Shown in pieces: positions 1 to 7,049 of a stretch of 8,188 bases of DNA. Position 1 is the first letter of the stretch. Every line of letters starts with the position of its first letter. Both the position numbers and the translations under genes were made by a program. The DNA is from Filomicrobium sp. (GTDB taxonomy: Bacteria; Pseudomonadota; Alphaproteobacteria; Rhizobiales; Hyphomicrobiaceae). The notes under the pieces are model-generated. The model searched no databases. It was given only the letters and a program-made list of their open reading frames with translations, and was not told the DNA's origin. The stretch is from contig JAUWFF010000032.1 of the NCBI GenBank assembly GCA_030607105.1, positions 1 through 8,188 of the forward strand. The letters are read 5' to 3'.

Positions 1-50
1 GGTGACATTTAGTCTCGCTCGATAGGGGTGTTAGATGGCTCAGGTTCGAG

Positions 51-78
51 TTGCAAGCAGGCGCCAAACCCATATAGT
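51..78 (+). promoter_or_regulatory. Possible sigma-70-like promoter for the cytochrome c gene
   Basis: TTGCAA at 51-56 and TATAGT at 73-78 are separated by 16 bases. This resembles a housekeeping -35/-10 pair. A transcript from here would start near 85 and carry a leader of about 80 bases before the cytochrome start. The match is imperfect and the spacer is one base short of the optimum, so this is only a candidate. The rest of 1-162 shows no other clear gene or RNA. Confidence 0.25.
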
Positions 79-162
79 CGCGGCCAGAAATCCGAATAGA
101 CCAAGCCGCGTAAGCAAATAGTGCCAGATGCATGTTCAAGCAATTGAGGCGTGACACAGAAA

Positions 163-705
163 ATGGACTCGTTTGAGCTTAACAAAATCGCAGGTGGTAT
201 ACTTGCCGCACTGCTCGTCATGGTCGGCACAAGCACCATCGTTGAAATCGCAAGCACGCCTCACGGCAATCACGACATCGTTGGCTTCACGCTTCCTGGT
301 CCGGACGAGGGCGGCGAATCTGAAGGCGGTCACGGGACTGGTTCCGGCGCGGCCCCAGCCGGATTTGACGCGGCAAAGGTCGTGGCCTTGGTGGCTGACG
401 CTAGTGCAGAGAAGGGCAAGGGTCATTTCAAGAAATGTCAGGGCTGCCATACGGCCGACCAGGGCGGTAAAAACAAGATCGGCCCCAATCTGTGGGGCAT
501 CGTAGGCCGCGCAATGGGGGGTGTTGACGGCTTCAACTACTCGACGGCGCTGGTGGAAAAGGGCGGCAACTGGAACTACGAAGCACTAGCCGAATTCCTT
601 CACAACCCAAAGAATTACGTTTCCGGGACCAAGATGGTCTTTAGGGGGTTCAAGAAAGATGATCAGCTCGCCGATATGCTGGCCTATCTAGGCAGTCTGA
701 AATAG
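163..705 (+). CDS. cycM: Membrane-anchored class I cytochrome c (CycM/c552-type)
   Basis: This encodes a monoheme electron carrier, held to the periplasmic face of the inner membrane, that passes electrons between respiratory complexes, typically from bc1 towards an aa3-type oxidase. In the 180-residue product, an uncleaved hydrophobic anchor spans about residues 9-29. A Gly/Glu/Ser-rich flexible linker covers about 45-68 and the heme domain about 70-180. The heme site is CQGCH at 92-96 (Cys92, Cys95, His96), followed by the class I GPNLWG stretch at 107-112. Met158 in GTKM is the likely distal ligand. ATG at 163 is chosen because [11 protein letters not shown] is the usual family start. An in-frame GTG at 151 would add four residues, but GAGG at 146-149 lies only one base before it. 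That same GAGG is 13 bases before the ATG, rather far. A strong terminator follows, so the gene is probably a separate unit from the transporter. The family call is firm; the symbol is less certain among related membrane cytochromes. Confidence 0.9.
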   Translation: MDSFELNKIAGGILAALLVMVGTSTIVEIASTPHGNHDIVGFTLPGPDEGGESEGGHGTGSGAAPAGFDAAKVVALVADASAEKGKGHFKKCQGCHTADQGGKNKIGPNLWGIVGRAMGGVDGFNYSTALVEKGGNWNYEALAEFLHNPKNYVSGTKMVFRGFKKDDQLADMLAYLGSLK

Positions 706-742
706 TCAGTTCACTGCTTTCTTGTGAACACGCTTGGCGCTC

Positions 743-770
743 AAAGACCCGCCTACACGGCGGGTCTTTT
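743..770 (+). terminator. Rho-independent terminator after the cytochrome c gene
   Basis: A perfect 11-base-pair inverted repeat (AAAGACCCGCC at 743-753, GGCGGGTCTTT at 759-769) has a 5-base loop and ends in a run of four T. It lies 37 bases after the cytochrome stop. It should end that transcript and insulate the following operon. The A run on the left arm could give weak termination in the other direction, but no convergent gene is seen. Confidence 0.9.
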
Positions 771-846
771 CGTGGAAAACCGGCATCTAGACCGATCCCG
801 GCAAGCTTAAGAACGTTTAACTACACGATGGGCCTAAGCAGCGCTA

Positions 847-882
847 TGACCTCAGGTCACGTTCATGACGCTACATGAGGTC
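847..882 (+). promoter_or_regulatory. Palindromic operator-like site upstream of yejA1
   Basis: TGACCT at 847-852 and AGGTCA at 854-859 form a perfect 6-base inverted repeat around a single C. A further copy, TGAGGTC at 876-882, is the reverse complement of GACCTCA at 848-854. Two CATGA direct repeats start at 864 and 874, about one helical turn apart. The cluster sits 33-68 bases before the yejA1 start, where a transcription factor would control the operon. The regulator is not identified, and no convincing -35/-10 pair was found in 771-914. The symmetry is seen directly; operator function is inferred. Confidence 0.35.
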
Positions 883-914
883 TAGAACGCTGTCGATTTG
901 AGGAGACGTGACTG

Positions 915-2774
915 ATGGTTTGTCGCGCAACGGGGTTCTTAACCGCGTCGTTTGCAGTCCTCGCCCTTGTTTGTGCGGTGACGGCGCAAGCGGAAGAACA
1001 GCGCCACCACGCGCTGTCGCTGATTGGTAAGCCGCAATACGGCCCTGATTTCAAACATTTTGACTGGGCCAACCCGGAAGCGCCAAAGGGCGGCGCTTTG
1101 CGTGTTGCCGCGATTGGCTCCTATGACTCGTTTAATGCGTTCAGCATCAAGGGCGAAGTTGCCAATGGCGTCCGAACCCTGCTGTATGACACGCTTTTGG
1201 ACGGCAGTACGGACGAACCCTCCACCGCTTATGGGCTGGTCGCCGAGTGGGTCTCCTACCCGGATGATTTTTCCTCAGCGACGTTCAAGCTGCGCGAGGG
1301 AGCCAGGTTTCACGATGGCGAGCCAATGAAGGTCGAGGACGTGATCTTCTCGCTAGAGCTTCTGAAAAAGATCAACCCGCTCTACAGGTACTATTATAAA
1401 AATGTACTCTTAGCCGAGAAGACCGGTGAGCGCGAGGTGACGTTTACGTTCGACATGAAGGGCAATCGGGAGCTTCCCCTCATCCTTGGTGATCTGCCCA
1501 TCTTGCCCAAGCACTACTACAAGCCAACGGACGAAAAGGGTGAACCAAGGGATCCGGCGAAGACGACCATGACGCCTCCTTTGGGCTCCGGTCCCTACCG
1601 CGTGAAGGACTTCAAGGCGGGACGTGAGGTCACGTTTGAGCGTGTGGACGATTATTGGGCAAAGGACTTGCCGGTCCGTCGCGGTCTCTACAACATTGAT
1701 GAAGTCCGCTTCATCTACTTCAAGGATCGGACCCCTGCCTTCGAAGCTTTCTTGTCCGGACAGATCGATTTTTGGCCGGAAAGCAGCGCCAATGCCTGGG
1801 CGACGCGCTACAACACGAAAGCCGTCAAGTCCGGCAAAATCCGCAAGGAAGAACTTGCGCACGGCCGCGTTGCACCCATGCAGGCCTTCGTTCTAAACAC
1901 GCGCCGAGAACAGTTCAAGGACCCGCGCGTGAGGCGAGCCTTGAACCTCGCCTTCAACTTTGAAGAACTGAACAAGTCGCTTTTCTACAGCATGTACATG
2001 CGCGTCGGCAGCTACTTCGATAACTCTGAACTCAAGGCCACCGGATTACCCCAGGGTCGCGAGCTGGAGTTGCTGGAGAAGTTCAGGGACCGGCTTCCGC
2101 CGGAGGTATTCACCACGGAGTGGACGAATCCCGTTGCCAAGGCACCGGGGGATTTCCGGAAGAACCTGCGGGCCGCGATAAAACTGTTGGGCGAGGCCGG
2201 CTGGCAGGTTGACGGCGGTAAGCTTGTCAACGCCGACGGCAAGCAGATGACGATAGAGATTCTGATCCAGCAGGACGATTGGAAAAAGATCGTCAACGCT
2301 TATGCTGGTGACCTCAAGAAGCTCGGCATCGATGTCCGTGCTCGCCTTATCGACTCCGCCCAATACCAGCGCCGCATTGAGAATTTCGACTTCGACGCAA
2401 CAACGTTGGTTTTCAGTCAGTCGCACTCTCCTGGCAACGAACAACGCGAATTTTGGAGCTCCGCCGCTGCCGACAAGAATGGTTCGCGCAACGCCATCGG
2501 AATTAAGAATCCGGTGGTCGACGAACTGATCGAGGAGCTGGTGCGCGCGCAGACTCGTGAGGATGTCGTGGCTGCAACCCGCGCGCTTGACCGCGTCTTG
2601 TTGTGGAACCACTACCTCATACCGCAGTGGCATGTCCCCTACGATCGGCTGGCCAGCTGGAACATCTTTGGCCGCCCGGACAAGCTTCCTTCGCAGTCCC
2701 CGGGGTCGGTCTTGACGACCTGGTGGATTGACGCCGAAAAGGCGGCGAACATGAGCGAGCGGCGCGGCATGTGA
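915..2774 (+). CDS. yejA1: Periplasmic peptide-binding protein, YejA-type, first copy
   Basis: This is an extracellular solute-binding protein (SBP_bac_5 family) that delivers peptide-like ligands to the YejBEF importer. The 619-residue precursor begins with a Sec signal peptide, with likely cleavage after AQA at residue 26. The mature protein then carries the YejA-type start (HFDWANPEAPKGG). Family landmarks are PLGSGPY near 222-228, DDYWAKDLPV near 245-254, NTRREQFKDPRVRRAL in the middle, SPGNEQREFW near 505-514 and NAIGIKNPVVDELI near 526-539. The length is normal for YejA. ATG at 915 has AGGAG at 901-905 with nine bases between. This is the first gene of the operon; a similar but clearly different copy starts 42 bases after its stop. 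The PGNEQ segment matches the canonical YejA form, whereas the second copy differs there, so the two probably bind different ligands. The actual ligand is unknown. The numeral only marks order in the operon. Confidence 0.93.
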   Translation: MVCRATGFLTASFAVLALVCAVTAQAEEQRHHALSLIGKPQYGPDFKHFDWANPEAPKGGALRVAAIGSYDSFNAFSIKGEVANGVRTLLYDTLLDGSTDEPSTAYGLVAEWVSYPDDFSSATFKLREGARFHDGEPMKVEDVIFSLELLKKINPLYRYYYKNVLLAEKTGEREVTFTFDMKGNRELPLILGDLPILPKHYYKPTDEKGEPRDPAKTTMTPPLGSGPYRVKDFKAGREVTFERVDDYWAKDLPVRRGLYNIDEVRFIYFKDRTPAFEAFLSGQIDFWPESSANAWATRYNTKAVKSGKIRKEELAHGRVAPMQAFVLNTRREQFKDPRVRRALNLAFNFEELNKSLFYSMYMRVGSYFDNSELKATGLPQGRELELLEKFRDRLPPEVFTTEWTNPVAKAPGDFRKNLRAAIKLLGEAGWQVDGGKLVNADGKQMTIEILIQQDDWKKIVNAYAGDLKKLGIDVRARLIDSAQYQRRIENFDFDATTLVFSQSHSPGNEQREFWSSAAADKNGSRNAIGIKNPVVDELIEELVRAQTREDVVAATRALDRVLLWNHYLIPQWHVPYDRLASWNIFGRPDKLPSQSPGSVLTTWWIDAEKAANMSERRGM

Positions 2775-2788
2775 GCGTCCCGCGCCGC
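2759..2788 (+). other. Intercistronic GC-rich hairpin across the yejA1 stop codon
   Basis: GCGGCGCGG at 2759-2767 pairs perfectly with CCGCGCCGC at 2780-2788, giving a 9-base-pair all-GC stem with a 12-base loop that holds the yejA1 stop. No T run follows, so it is not a standard terminator. Such hairpins at the 3' end of binding-protein genes can block exonucleases and stabilise the upstream message. That role is inferred here. The yejA2 ribosome binding site begins 17 bases beyond the stem and stays accessible. Confidence 0.5.
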
Positions 2789-2816
2789 CAGTCATAGTGC
2801 AATCAAAGGAGCTGCG

Positions 2817-4661
2817 ATGAAACTGAGCGGACTGAAACGGCCCTTCGCGACCGCATTCGCCGCGTTCCTTTTGGTCGCCGCCCATTCATCACTGGCTGTT
2901 CATGCCTCCAGTACATCTCACGGGCTTTCCGCCTTCGACAAACTGAAGTACCCGGCGGATTTCACGCACTTCGACTACGTCAATCCCGATGCACCTAAGG
3001 GCGGACGTTTGTCGATGATTGGAACGGCCGGCCTCACCACCTTCGACAGCTTCAATGGGTACATTCTCAAAGGCGATCCGGCGCAGGGCCTCGGTTTTCT
3101 CTATGACACGCTGATGGCCCGTGCCTTTGACGAGCCGGATGCCGTTTACGGCCTGGTGGCCCACTCAGCCGAACTAGCCGATGACAAGAAGTCCGTCACC
3201 TTCTACTTGCGTCCACAGGCGAAGTTTGCTGACGGCACGCCCCTTACCGCAGCAGATGTGGTCTTTTCGTTCGAGGCGCTGAAGGAGAAGGGCACGCCTC
3301 TTATCAGCTTCTCGTTAAGTGATGTCGAAAAAGCAGAGGCGCTTGACAATCACACCGTCCGCTACACCTTCAAAGGCGACCTTGTGCGCGATCTTCCTTT
3401 GAACGTTGCAACGCTGCCGATCCTGCCCAAAGCCTTCTATGAAAACTACCCGTTCGAGGAAACCTGGCTCGTAAAGCCGCTGGGTTCGGGCCCTTACGAG
3501 GTCGCCGACTTCAAGCCCGGTACGCACGTTACGTATCGCCGCCGAGATGATTACTGGGCCAAGGACCTACCGGTCAATCGCGGACAGCATAACTTCGATG
3601 AGTTGCGTTACGAATACTACCGTGACCGTACCGCCGAGCTTCAAAACCTTCTCAACGGCACCTTTGATTTGCGCGAGGAGTTCACTTCCGTCGATTGGGC
3701 CACCGCTTACAACGTGCCAGCCGTCAAGGATGGCCGCATTCTGCGCGAGACGCTGCCCGATCTGCGTCCTTCTGGCGCTCAAGGGTTCATGATCAACACG
3801 CGCCGGGAGAACTTCAAGGACCCACGTGTGCGCAAGGCGCTCGACTATGCATTTGATTTCGAGTGGACCAACAAAAACCTATTTTACGAACTTTACGAGC
3901 GCACGGGCAGCTATTTCGAAAACTCCGAAATGAAAGCGCAGGGAAAGCCCAGCCCCGAGGAACTCGCGCTTCTGGAACCGTATCGCGATCAGTTGCCGCC
4001 GGAAGTGTTCGAGGAGGTTTACTCTCCACCGGTGAGTTCGGGTGGCGGCCGGGACCGTAAGCTCTTGAGAGAGGCCGACAAGTTGCTGCGCGAAGCGGGC
4101 TGGACCCTGCAGAACCGCAAGCGCGCGAACGCTAAAGGCGAGCAGCTCAAGATTGAGTTTCTGCTCTTTTCAAAGGCCTTCGTGCGCGTCATCAATCCGT
4201 ACATCGCCAACCTGAAACGGCTTGGGATTGACGCCCACATTCGCCTCGTCGACACCGCGCAATACCAGCGCCGCGTCGAATCCTTCGACTTTGACATCAC
4301 CACCAGGCGCTATGTCCTGCGACTGACGCCCGGTCTTGAGATGATAAATTACTGGAATTCGGTCACGGCTCAGACGGACGGAAGCTTGAACCTCTCCGGC
4401 ATTGCAGATCCGGTGATTGACGCATTGATCAACAAGGCTTTGGGCGCGAAATCGAGAGCTGAACTCACAAACGCCACACGCGCCATCGACCGTATCCTGA
4501 GAGCCAGCCACTACTGGGTGCCTCACTGGTACAAGGCCGCCCATAACGTGGCCTTTTGGGACAAGTTTTCCTGGCCCGCGACCAAACCCAAGTACGACCG
4601 CGGGATCATCCGGACGTGGTGGTATGACGAAAAAAAAGCTGCAAGGTTGAAGCAACGGTAG
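2817..4661 (+). CDS. yejA2: Periplasmic peptide-binding protein, YejA-type, second copy
   Basis: This is a second SBP_bac_5 binding protein for the same importer, 614 residues long. It has a Sec signal peptide (KLSGLKR, then a hydrophobic stretch), with likely cleavage after VHA at residue 30 or after SLA at 27. It shares the YejA frame with the first copy: HFDYVNPDAPKGG, PLGSGPY, DDYWAKDLPVNRG, NTRRENFKDPRVRKAL and DTAQYQRR. It diverges in the C-terminal lobe: the first copy's SPGNEQREFW is here TPGLEMINYW near 504-513, preceded by RRYVLRL, and NAIGIKNP is NLSGIADP near 525-532. These lie in the part expected to line the pocket, so ligand choice probably differs (inference). ATG at 2817 has AAAGGAG at 2805-2811 with five bases between, the strongest ribosome site in the operon. 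No frameshift or decay is seen, so both copies look functional. It probably arose by an old duplication. Confidence 0.93.
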   Translation: MKLSGLKRPFATAFAAFLLVAAHSSLAVHASSTSHGLSAFDKLKYPADFTHFDYVNPDAPKGGRLSMIGTAGLTTFDSFNGYILKGDPAQGLGFLYDTLMARAFDEPDAVYGLVAHSAELADDKKSVTFYLRPQAKFADGTPLTAADVVFSFEALKEKGTPLISFSLSDVEKAEALDNHTVRYTFKGDLVRDLPLNVATLPILPKAFYENYPFEETWLVKPLGSGPYEVADFKPGTHVTYRRRDDYWAKDLPVNRGQHNFDELRYEYYRDRTAELQNLLNGTFDLREEFTSVDWATAYNVPAVKDGRILRETLPDLRPSGAQGFMINTRRENFKDPRVRKALDYAFDFEWTNKNLFYELYERTGSYFENSEMKAQGKPSPEELALLEPYRDQLPPEVFEEVYSPPVSSGGGRDRKLLREADKLLREAGWTLQNRKRANAKGEQLKIEFLLFSKAFVRVINPYIANLKRLGIDAHIRLVDTAQYQRRVESFDFDITTRRYVLRLTPGLEMINYWNSVTAQTDGSLNLSGIADPVIDALINKALGAKSRAELTNATRAIDRILRASHYWVPHWYKAAHNVAFWDKFSWPATKPKYDRGIIRTWWYDEKKAARLKQR

Positions 4662-4669
4662 TCTATCAA

Positions 4670-4719
4670 GGGCTCCGAGACCGGGCCCACCGCCAAATCG
4701 CAACAAAGACAAAACAACG
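4670..4719 (+). promoter_or_regulatory. CA-rich yejB leader with weak hairpin and no Shine-Dalgarno site
   Basis: The 58-base gap between yejA2 and yejB holds a modest 6-base-pair hairpin (4670-4675 with 4683-4688, one G-U pair). It is followed by an unstructured A/C-rich tract at about 4700-4719 that contains ACAAAG, ACAAAA and CAACG. No AGGAG-like sequence lies in the 15 bases before the yejB ATG. A/C-rich leaders can act as translation enhancers or as small-RNA targets in ABC transporter messages. Either role is inferred here. Confidence 0.3.
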
Positions 4720-5835
4720 ATGGCCGCTTATCTGCTAAAAAGAATCGCGCTGATCCTGCCGACCCTGTTCGGCATTATGCTGGTGAGCTTTGTGGTCATC
4801 CAATTTGCACCCGGTGGCCCAGTTGAGCGCATCATCGCCCAGATCCAAGGGCACGACGCCTCATTGACCGGACGAATCTCAGGAGCCGGCGGCGACGGGC
4901 TGAGCGGTGGAGGCACGGGGCAGTTAGGCCAAGGATCTGGCGAGGCGACCTCCAAGTACCGGGGAGCCCAGGGCCTAGATCCGGAATTCATCAAGAGCCT
5001 CGAGAAGCAGTTTGGTTTCGACAAGCCGGCCCACGAGCGCTTTGCGCTGATGATGTGGAATTTTCTCACCTTCAATTTTGGTGAGAGTTATTTTCGCGAT
5101 ACGCCGGTGCTCGACTTGGTTGCCGAGAAGCTGCCTGTCTCCATTTCCCTTGGGATCTGGATGACGCTGCTCACCTATCTGATTTCAATTCCATTGGGCA
5201 TCCGCAAGGCGGTCCATGACGGCGAGCCGTTCGATCTATGGACCTCCGGAGCTCTCGTCGTCGGCTATGCAGTTCCCGGTTTCCTCGTTGCGGTCTTCCT
5301 GCTCGTCGTATTCGCCGGCTCATCGTTTTTCCAGTGGTTCCCCTCCCGCGGACTGTTTTCCGACAACTGGGATGACCTATCGTTGTGGGGAAAAGTTGTT
5401 GACTACTTCTGGCATCTGACCCTGCCGCTGATTGCGTTGGCTCTTGGCGCTTTCACAACAATGACGTTTCTCACCAAGAACTCGTTTCTGGATGAGATCC
5501 GCAAGCAGTACGTTCTGACCGCACGCGCCAAGGGGCTCAATGAATCGCAGGTGCTCTACGGGCACGTCTTCCGCAACGCCATGTTGTTGATCATTGCGGG
5601 CTTTCCCAGCGCGTTCATCCATGCATTTTTCACCGGTTCCTTGTTGATTGAGACGATCTTCTCGCTCGATGGCCTTGGGTTATTGGCCTTTGAATCCATC
5701 GACAAGCGTGACTATCCGGTGGTCTTTGCGACGCTCTACATCTTTTCGCTTCTGGGCCTGGTGGTGAATCTCATCTCTGATTTCGTCTATACGCTTGTTG
5801 ATCCGCGGATCGACTTCGAAAGCAGGGAGGTCTGA
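4720..5835 (+). CDS. yejB: ABC transporter permease YejB
   Basis: This is one of two inner-membrane permeases (binding-protein-dependent transport family) that form the channel for peptide-like substrates. The 371-residue product begins MAAYLLKRIALILPTLFGI, the standard YejB start. This is followed by APGGPVERII, a Gly-rich periplasmic segment at about 53-72 and YRGAQGLDPEFI. Six membrane spans are expected, near 8-30, 138-160, 173-198, 226-252, 285-312 and 333-357. The EAA coupling loop that docks on the ATPase is TARAKGLNESQVLYGHVFRN, near 267-286. The end, TLVDPRIDFESREV, is typical of the family. The length is close to the E. coli protein as I recall it (about 364), and the Gly-rich segment also has a counterpart there. 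Start choice rests on family similarity, because no ribosome binding site is visible before 4720. yejE follows after four bases, so the two are probably translationally coupled. Confidence 0.95.
   Translation: MAAYLLKRIALILPTLFGIMLVSFVVIQFAPGGPVERIIAQIQGHDASLTGRISGAGGDGLSGGGTGQLGQGSGEATSKYRGAQGLDPEFIKSLEKQFGFDKPAHERFALMMWNFLTFNFGESYFRDTPVLDLVAEKLPVSISLGIWMTLLTYLISIPLGIRKAVHDGEPFDLWTSGALVVGYAVPGFLVAVFLLVVFAGSSFFQWFPSRGLFSDNWDDLSLWGKVVDYFWHLTLPLIALALGAFTTMTFLTKNSFLDEIRKQYVLTARAKGLNESQVLYGHVFRNAMLLIIAGFPSAFIHAFFTGSLLIETIFSLDGLGLLAFESIDKRDYPVVFATLYIFSLLGLVVNLISDFVYTLVDPRIDFESREV
5825..5830 (+). promoter_or_regulatory. Ribosome binding site fixing the TTG start of yejE
   Basis: GGGAGG lies inside the last codons of yejB and nine bases before TTG at 5840. 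No in-frame ATG exists until well inside the conserved protein, and the earlier in-frame TTG at 5795 has no such site and would overlap yejB. This decides the start in favour of 5840. Confidence 0.65.
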
Positions 5836-5839
5836 ATCC

Positions 5840-7042
5840 TTGGACGCGCGCACGCAAGACATAGCGTCGGACGTACGTTCAGGGACCGTCCGTGGCAAAG
5901 GCTTCTGGCAGCGGCTCAGCGACCGGTTGACGCTGTCGCCCGTCAACCGGCGCCGCTGGGACAATTTCAAAGCCAACCGGCGGGGCTATTGGAGCCTTTG
6001 GATCTTTCTCACCTTGTTCGGCATTTCGCTGTTCGCCGAGTTCGTCGCCAATGATCGTCCGTTGATCGTCAGCTACAAGGGTGAGCTGCTGTTCCCGGTT
6101 CTGTTCGACTATCCCGAATCCAAGTTCGGCGGTTTTCTGGCAGTGACCGACTATCGCGATCCTGTCAACCAGGAGGAGATCGACGCGCACGGCTGGATGA
6201 TCTGGCCGCCGATCCGTTATTCCTACCAGACTATCAACCGCGACTACCCACGTCGCCAGGGCAAGGATGGTTTGTGCTTGGGCTATCCAGCTCCGCCCCC
6301 GTGGCTTTCAAACAAGCCTTACTGCGAGGCGCCGCCCGATCAGATGGCGCGCTACAGCAGTATCTGGAACACCAACTGGTTAGGCCTCGACAACCAGGGC
6401 CGCGATGTCCTGGCGCGCGTCATCTACGGTTTCCGCGTGTCTGTGATTTTCGGCCTGGTGTTGACCATCCTGTCTTCGATGATTGGGGTGGCGGCGGGCG
6501 CCGTACAGGGATATTTCGGCGGGTTGGTCGATCTGACATTCCAGCGCGTGCTTGAGATCTGGTCGTCGGTGCCCTCTCTGTTCGTGCTGATCATCATTTC
6601 GTCGGTTCTGGTGCCTGGCTTTTGGACGTTGCTGTTTGTGCTGTTGCTATTTCAATGGGTCTCTCTTGTCGGTGTTGTGCGCGCGGAGTTCCTGCGCGGC
6701 CGCAATTTCGAGTACATCAAGGCGGCACGCGCGCTGGGCCTGAGCGACGTGACCATCATGTGGAAGCACCTGCTGCCGAACGCCATGGTGGCAACGCTGA
6801 CTTTCTTACCCTTCCAGCTTTCCGGGTCGATCTCGGCTCTGACGGCACTTGACTTCCTCGGCCTTGGATTGCCACCCGGCTCCGCCTCTCTCGGAGAACT
6901 TCTGCTTCAAGGTAAGAAGCACACAGAGGCACCATGGCTCGGCCTGACCGGCTTCTTTACACTGGCGATCATGCTTTCGCTTTTGATCTTCATCGGTGAA
7001 GCCGTTCGCGACGCGCTCGATCCGCGCAAGACGTTCAGGTAG
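5840..7042 (+). CDS. yejE: ABC transporter permease YejE, TTG start
   Basis: This is the second channel permease, partner of YejB, 400 residues from TTG at 5840. After an N-terminal extension of about 35 residues comes the YejE core start (LSPVNRRRWDNFKANRRGYW), the first membrane span near 54-72, a long periplasmic region and NWLGLDNQGRDVLARVIYG. The remaining spans surround the coupling loop EYIKAARALG...HLLPN at 291-314. The C terminus, IGEAVRDALDPRKTF, is standard. E. coli YejE is, from memory, about 341 residues; the extra length here is the N-terminal extension plus a Pro-rich periplasmic insert with Cys146 and Cys162. These two cysteines could form a disulfide (inference). The gap to yejB is four bases and to yejF seven, so all three are likely co-translated. 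Family assignment is firm; the start codon is slightly less so. Confidence 0.93.
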   Translation: MDARTQDIASDVRSGTVRGKGFWQRLSDRLTLSPVNRRRWDNFKANRRGYWSLWIFLTLFGISLFAEFVANDRPLIVSYKGELLFPVLFDYPESKFGGFLAVTDYRDPVNQEEIDAHGWMIWPPIRYSYQTINRDYPRRQGKDGLCLGYPAPPPWLSNKPYCEAPPDQMARYSSIWNTNWLGLDNQGRDVLARVIYGFRVSVIFGLVLTILSSMIGVAAGAVQGYFGGLVDLTFQRVLEIWSSVPSLFVLIIISSVLVPGFWTLLFVLLLFQWVSLVGVVRAEFLRGRNFEYIKAARALGLSDVTIMWKHLLPNAMVATLTFLPFQLSGSISALTALDFLGLGLPPGSASLGELLLQGKKHTEAPWLGLTGFFTLAIMLSLLIFIGEAVRDALDPRKTFR

Positions 7043-7049
7043 GACACGC

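Noticed and set aside
9..257. A minus-strand open frame overlapping the cytochrome c start
   Set aside because: It is antisense to the membrane anchor of the cytochrome and does not resemble a known protein.
771..914. A sigma-70 promoter for yejA1
   Set aside because: Several AT-containing hexamers were tried, but none gave a good -35/-10 pair with 16-18 base spacing. A promoter must exist but cannot be placed from sequence alone.
1410..1862. A 150-codon minus-strand open frame within yejA1
   Set aside because: It lies fully opposite conserved YejA codons and has no family features or separate ribosome site that I can support.
2046..2885. A 279-codon open frame on the minus strand opposite the end of yejA1
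   Set aside because: It is antisense to a clearly conserved protein, shows no recognisable domain, and is the kind of frame that GC-rich codon use produces by chance.
2346..4281. A 15-base identical stretch (CAATACCAGCGCCGC) in both yejA genes, considered as a sign of recent gene conversion
   Set aside because: It encodes the conserved AQYQRR motif, and the flanking codons differ in sequence, so shared protein constraint explains it.
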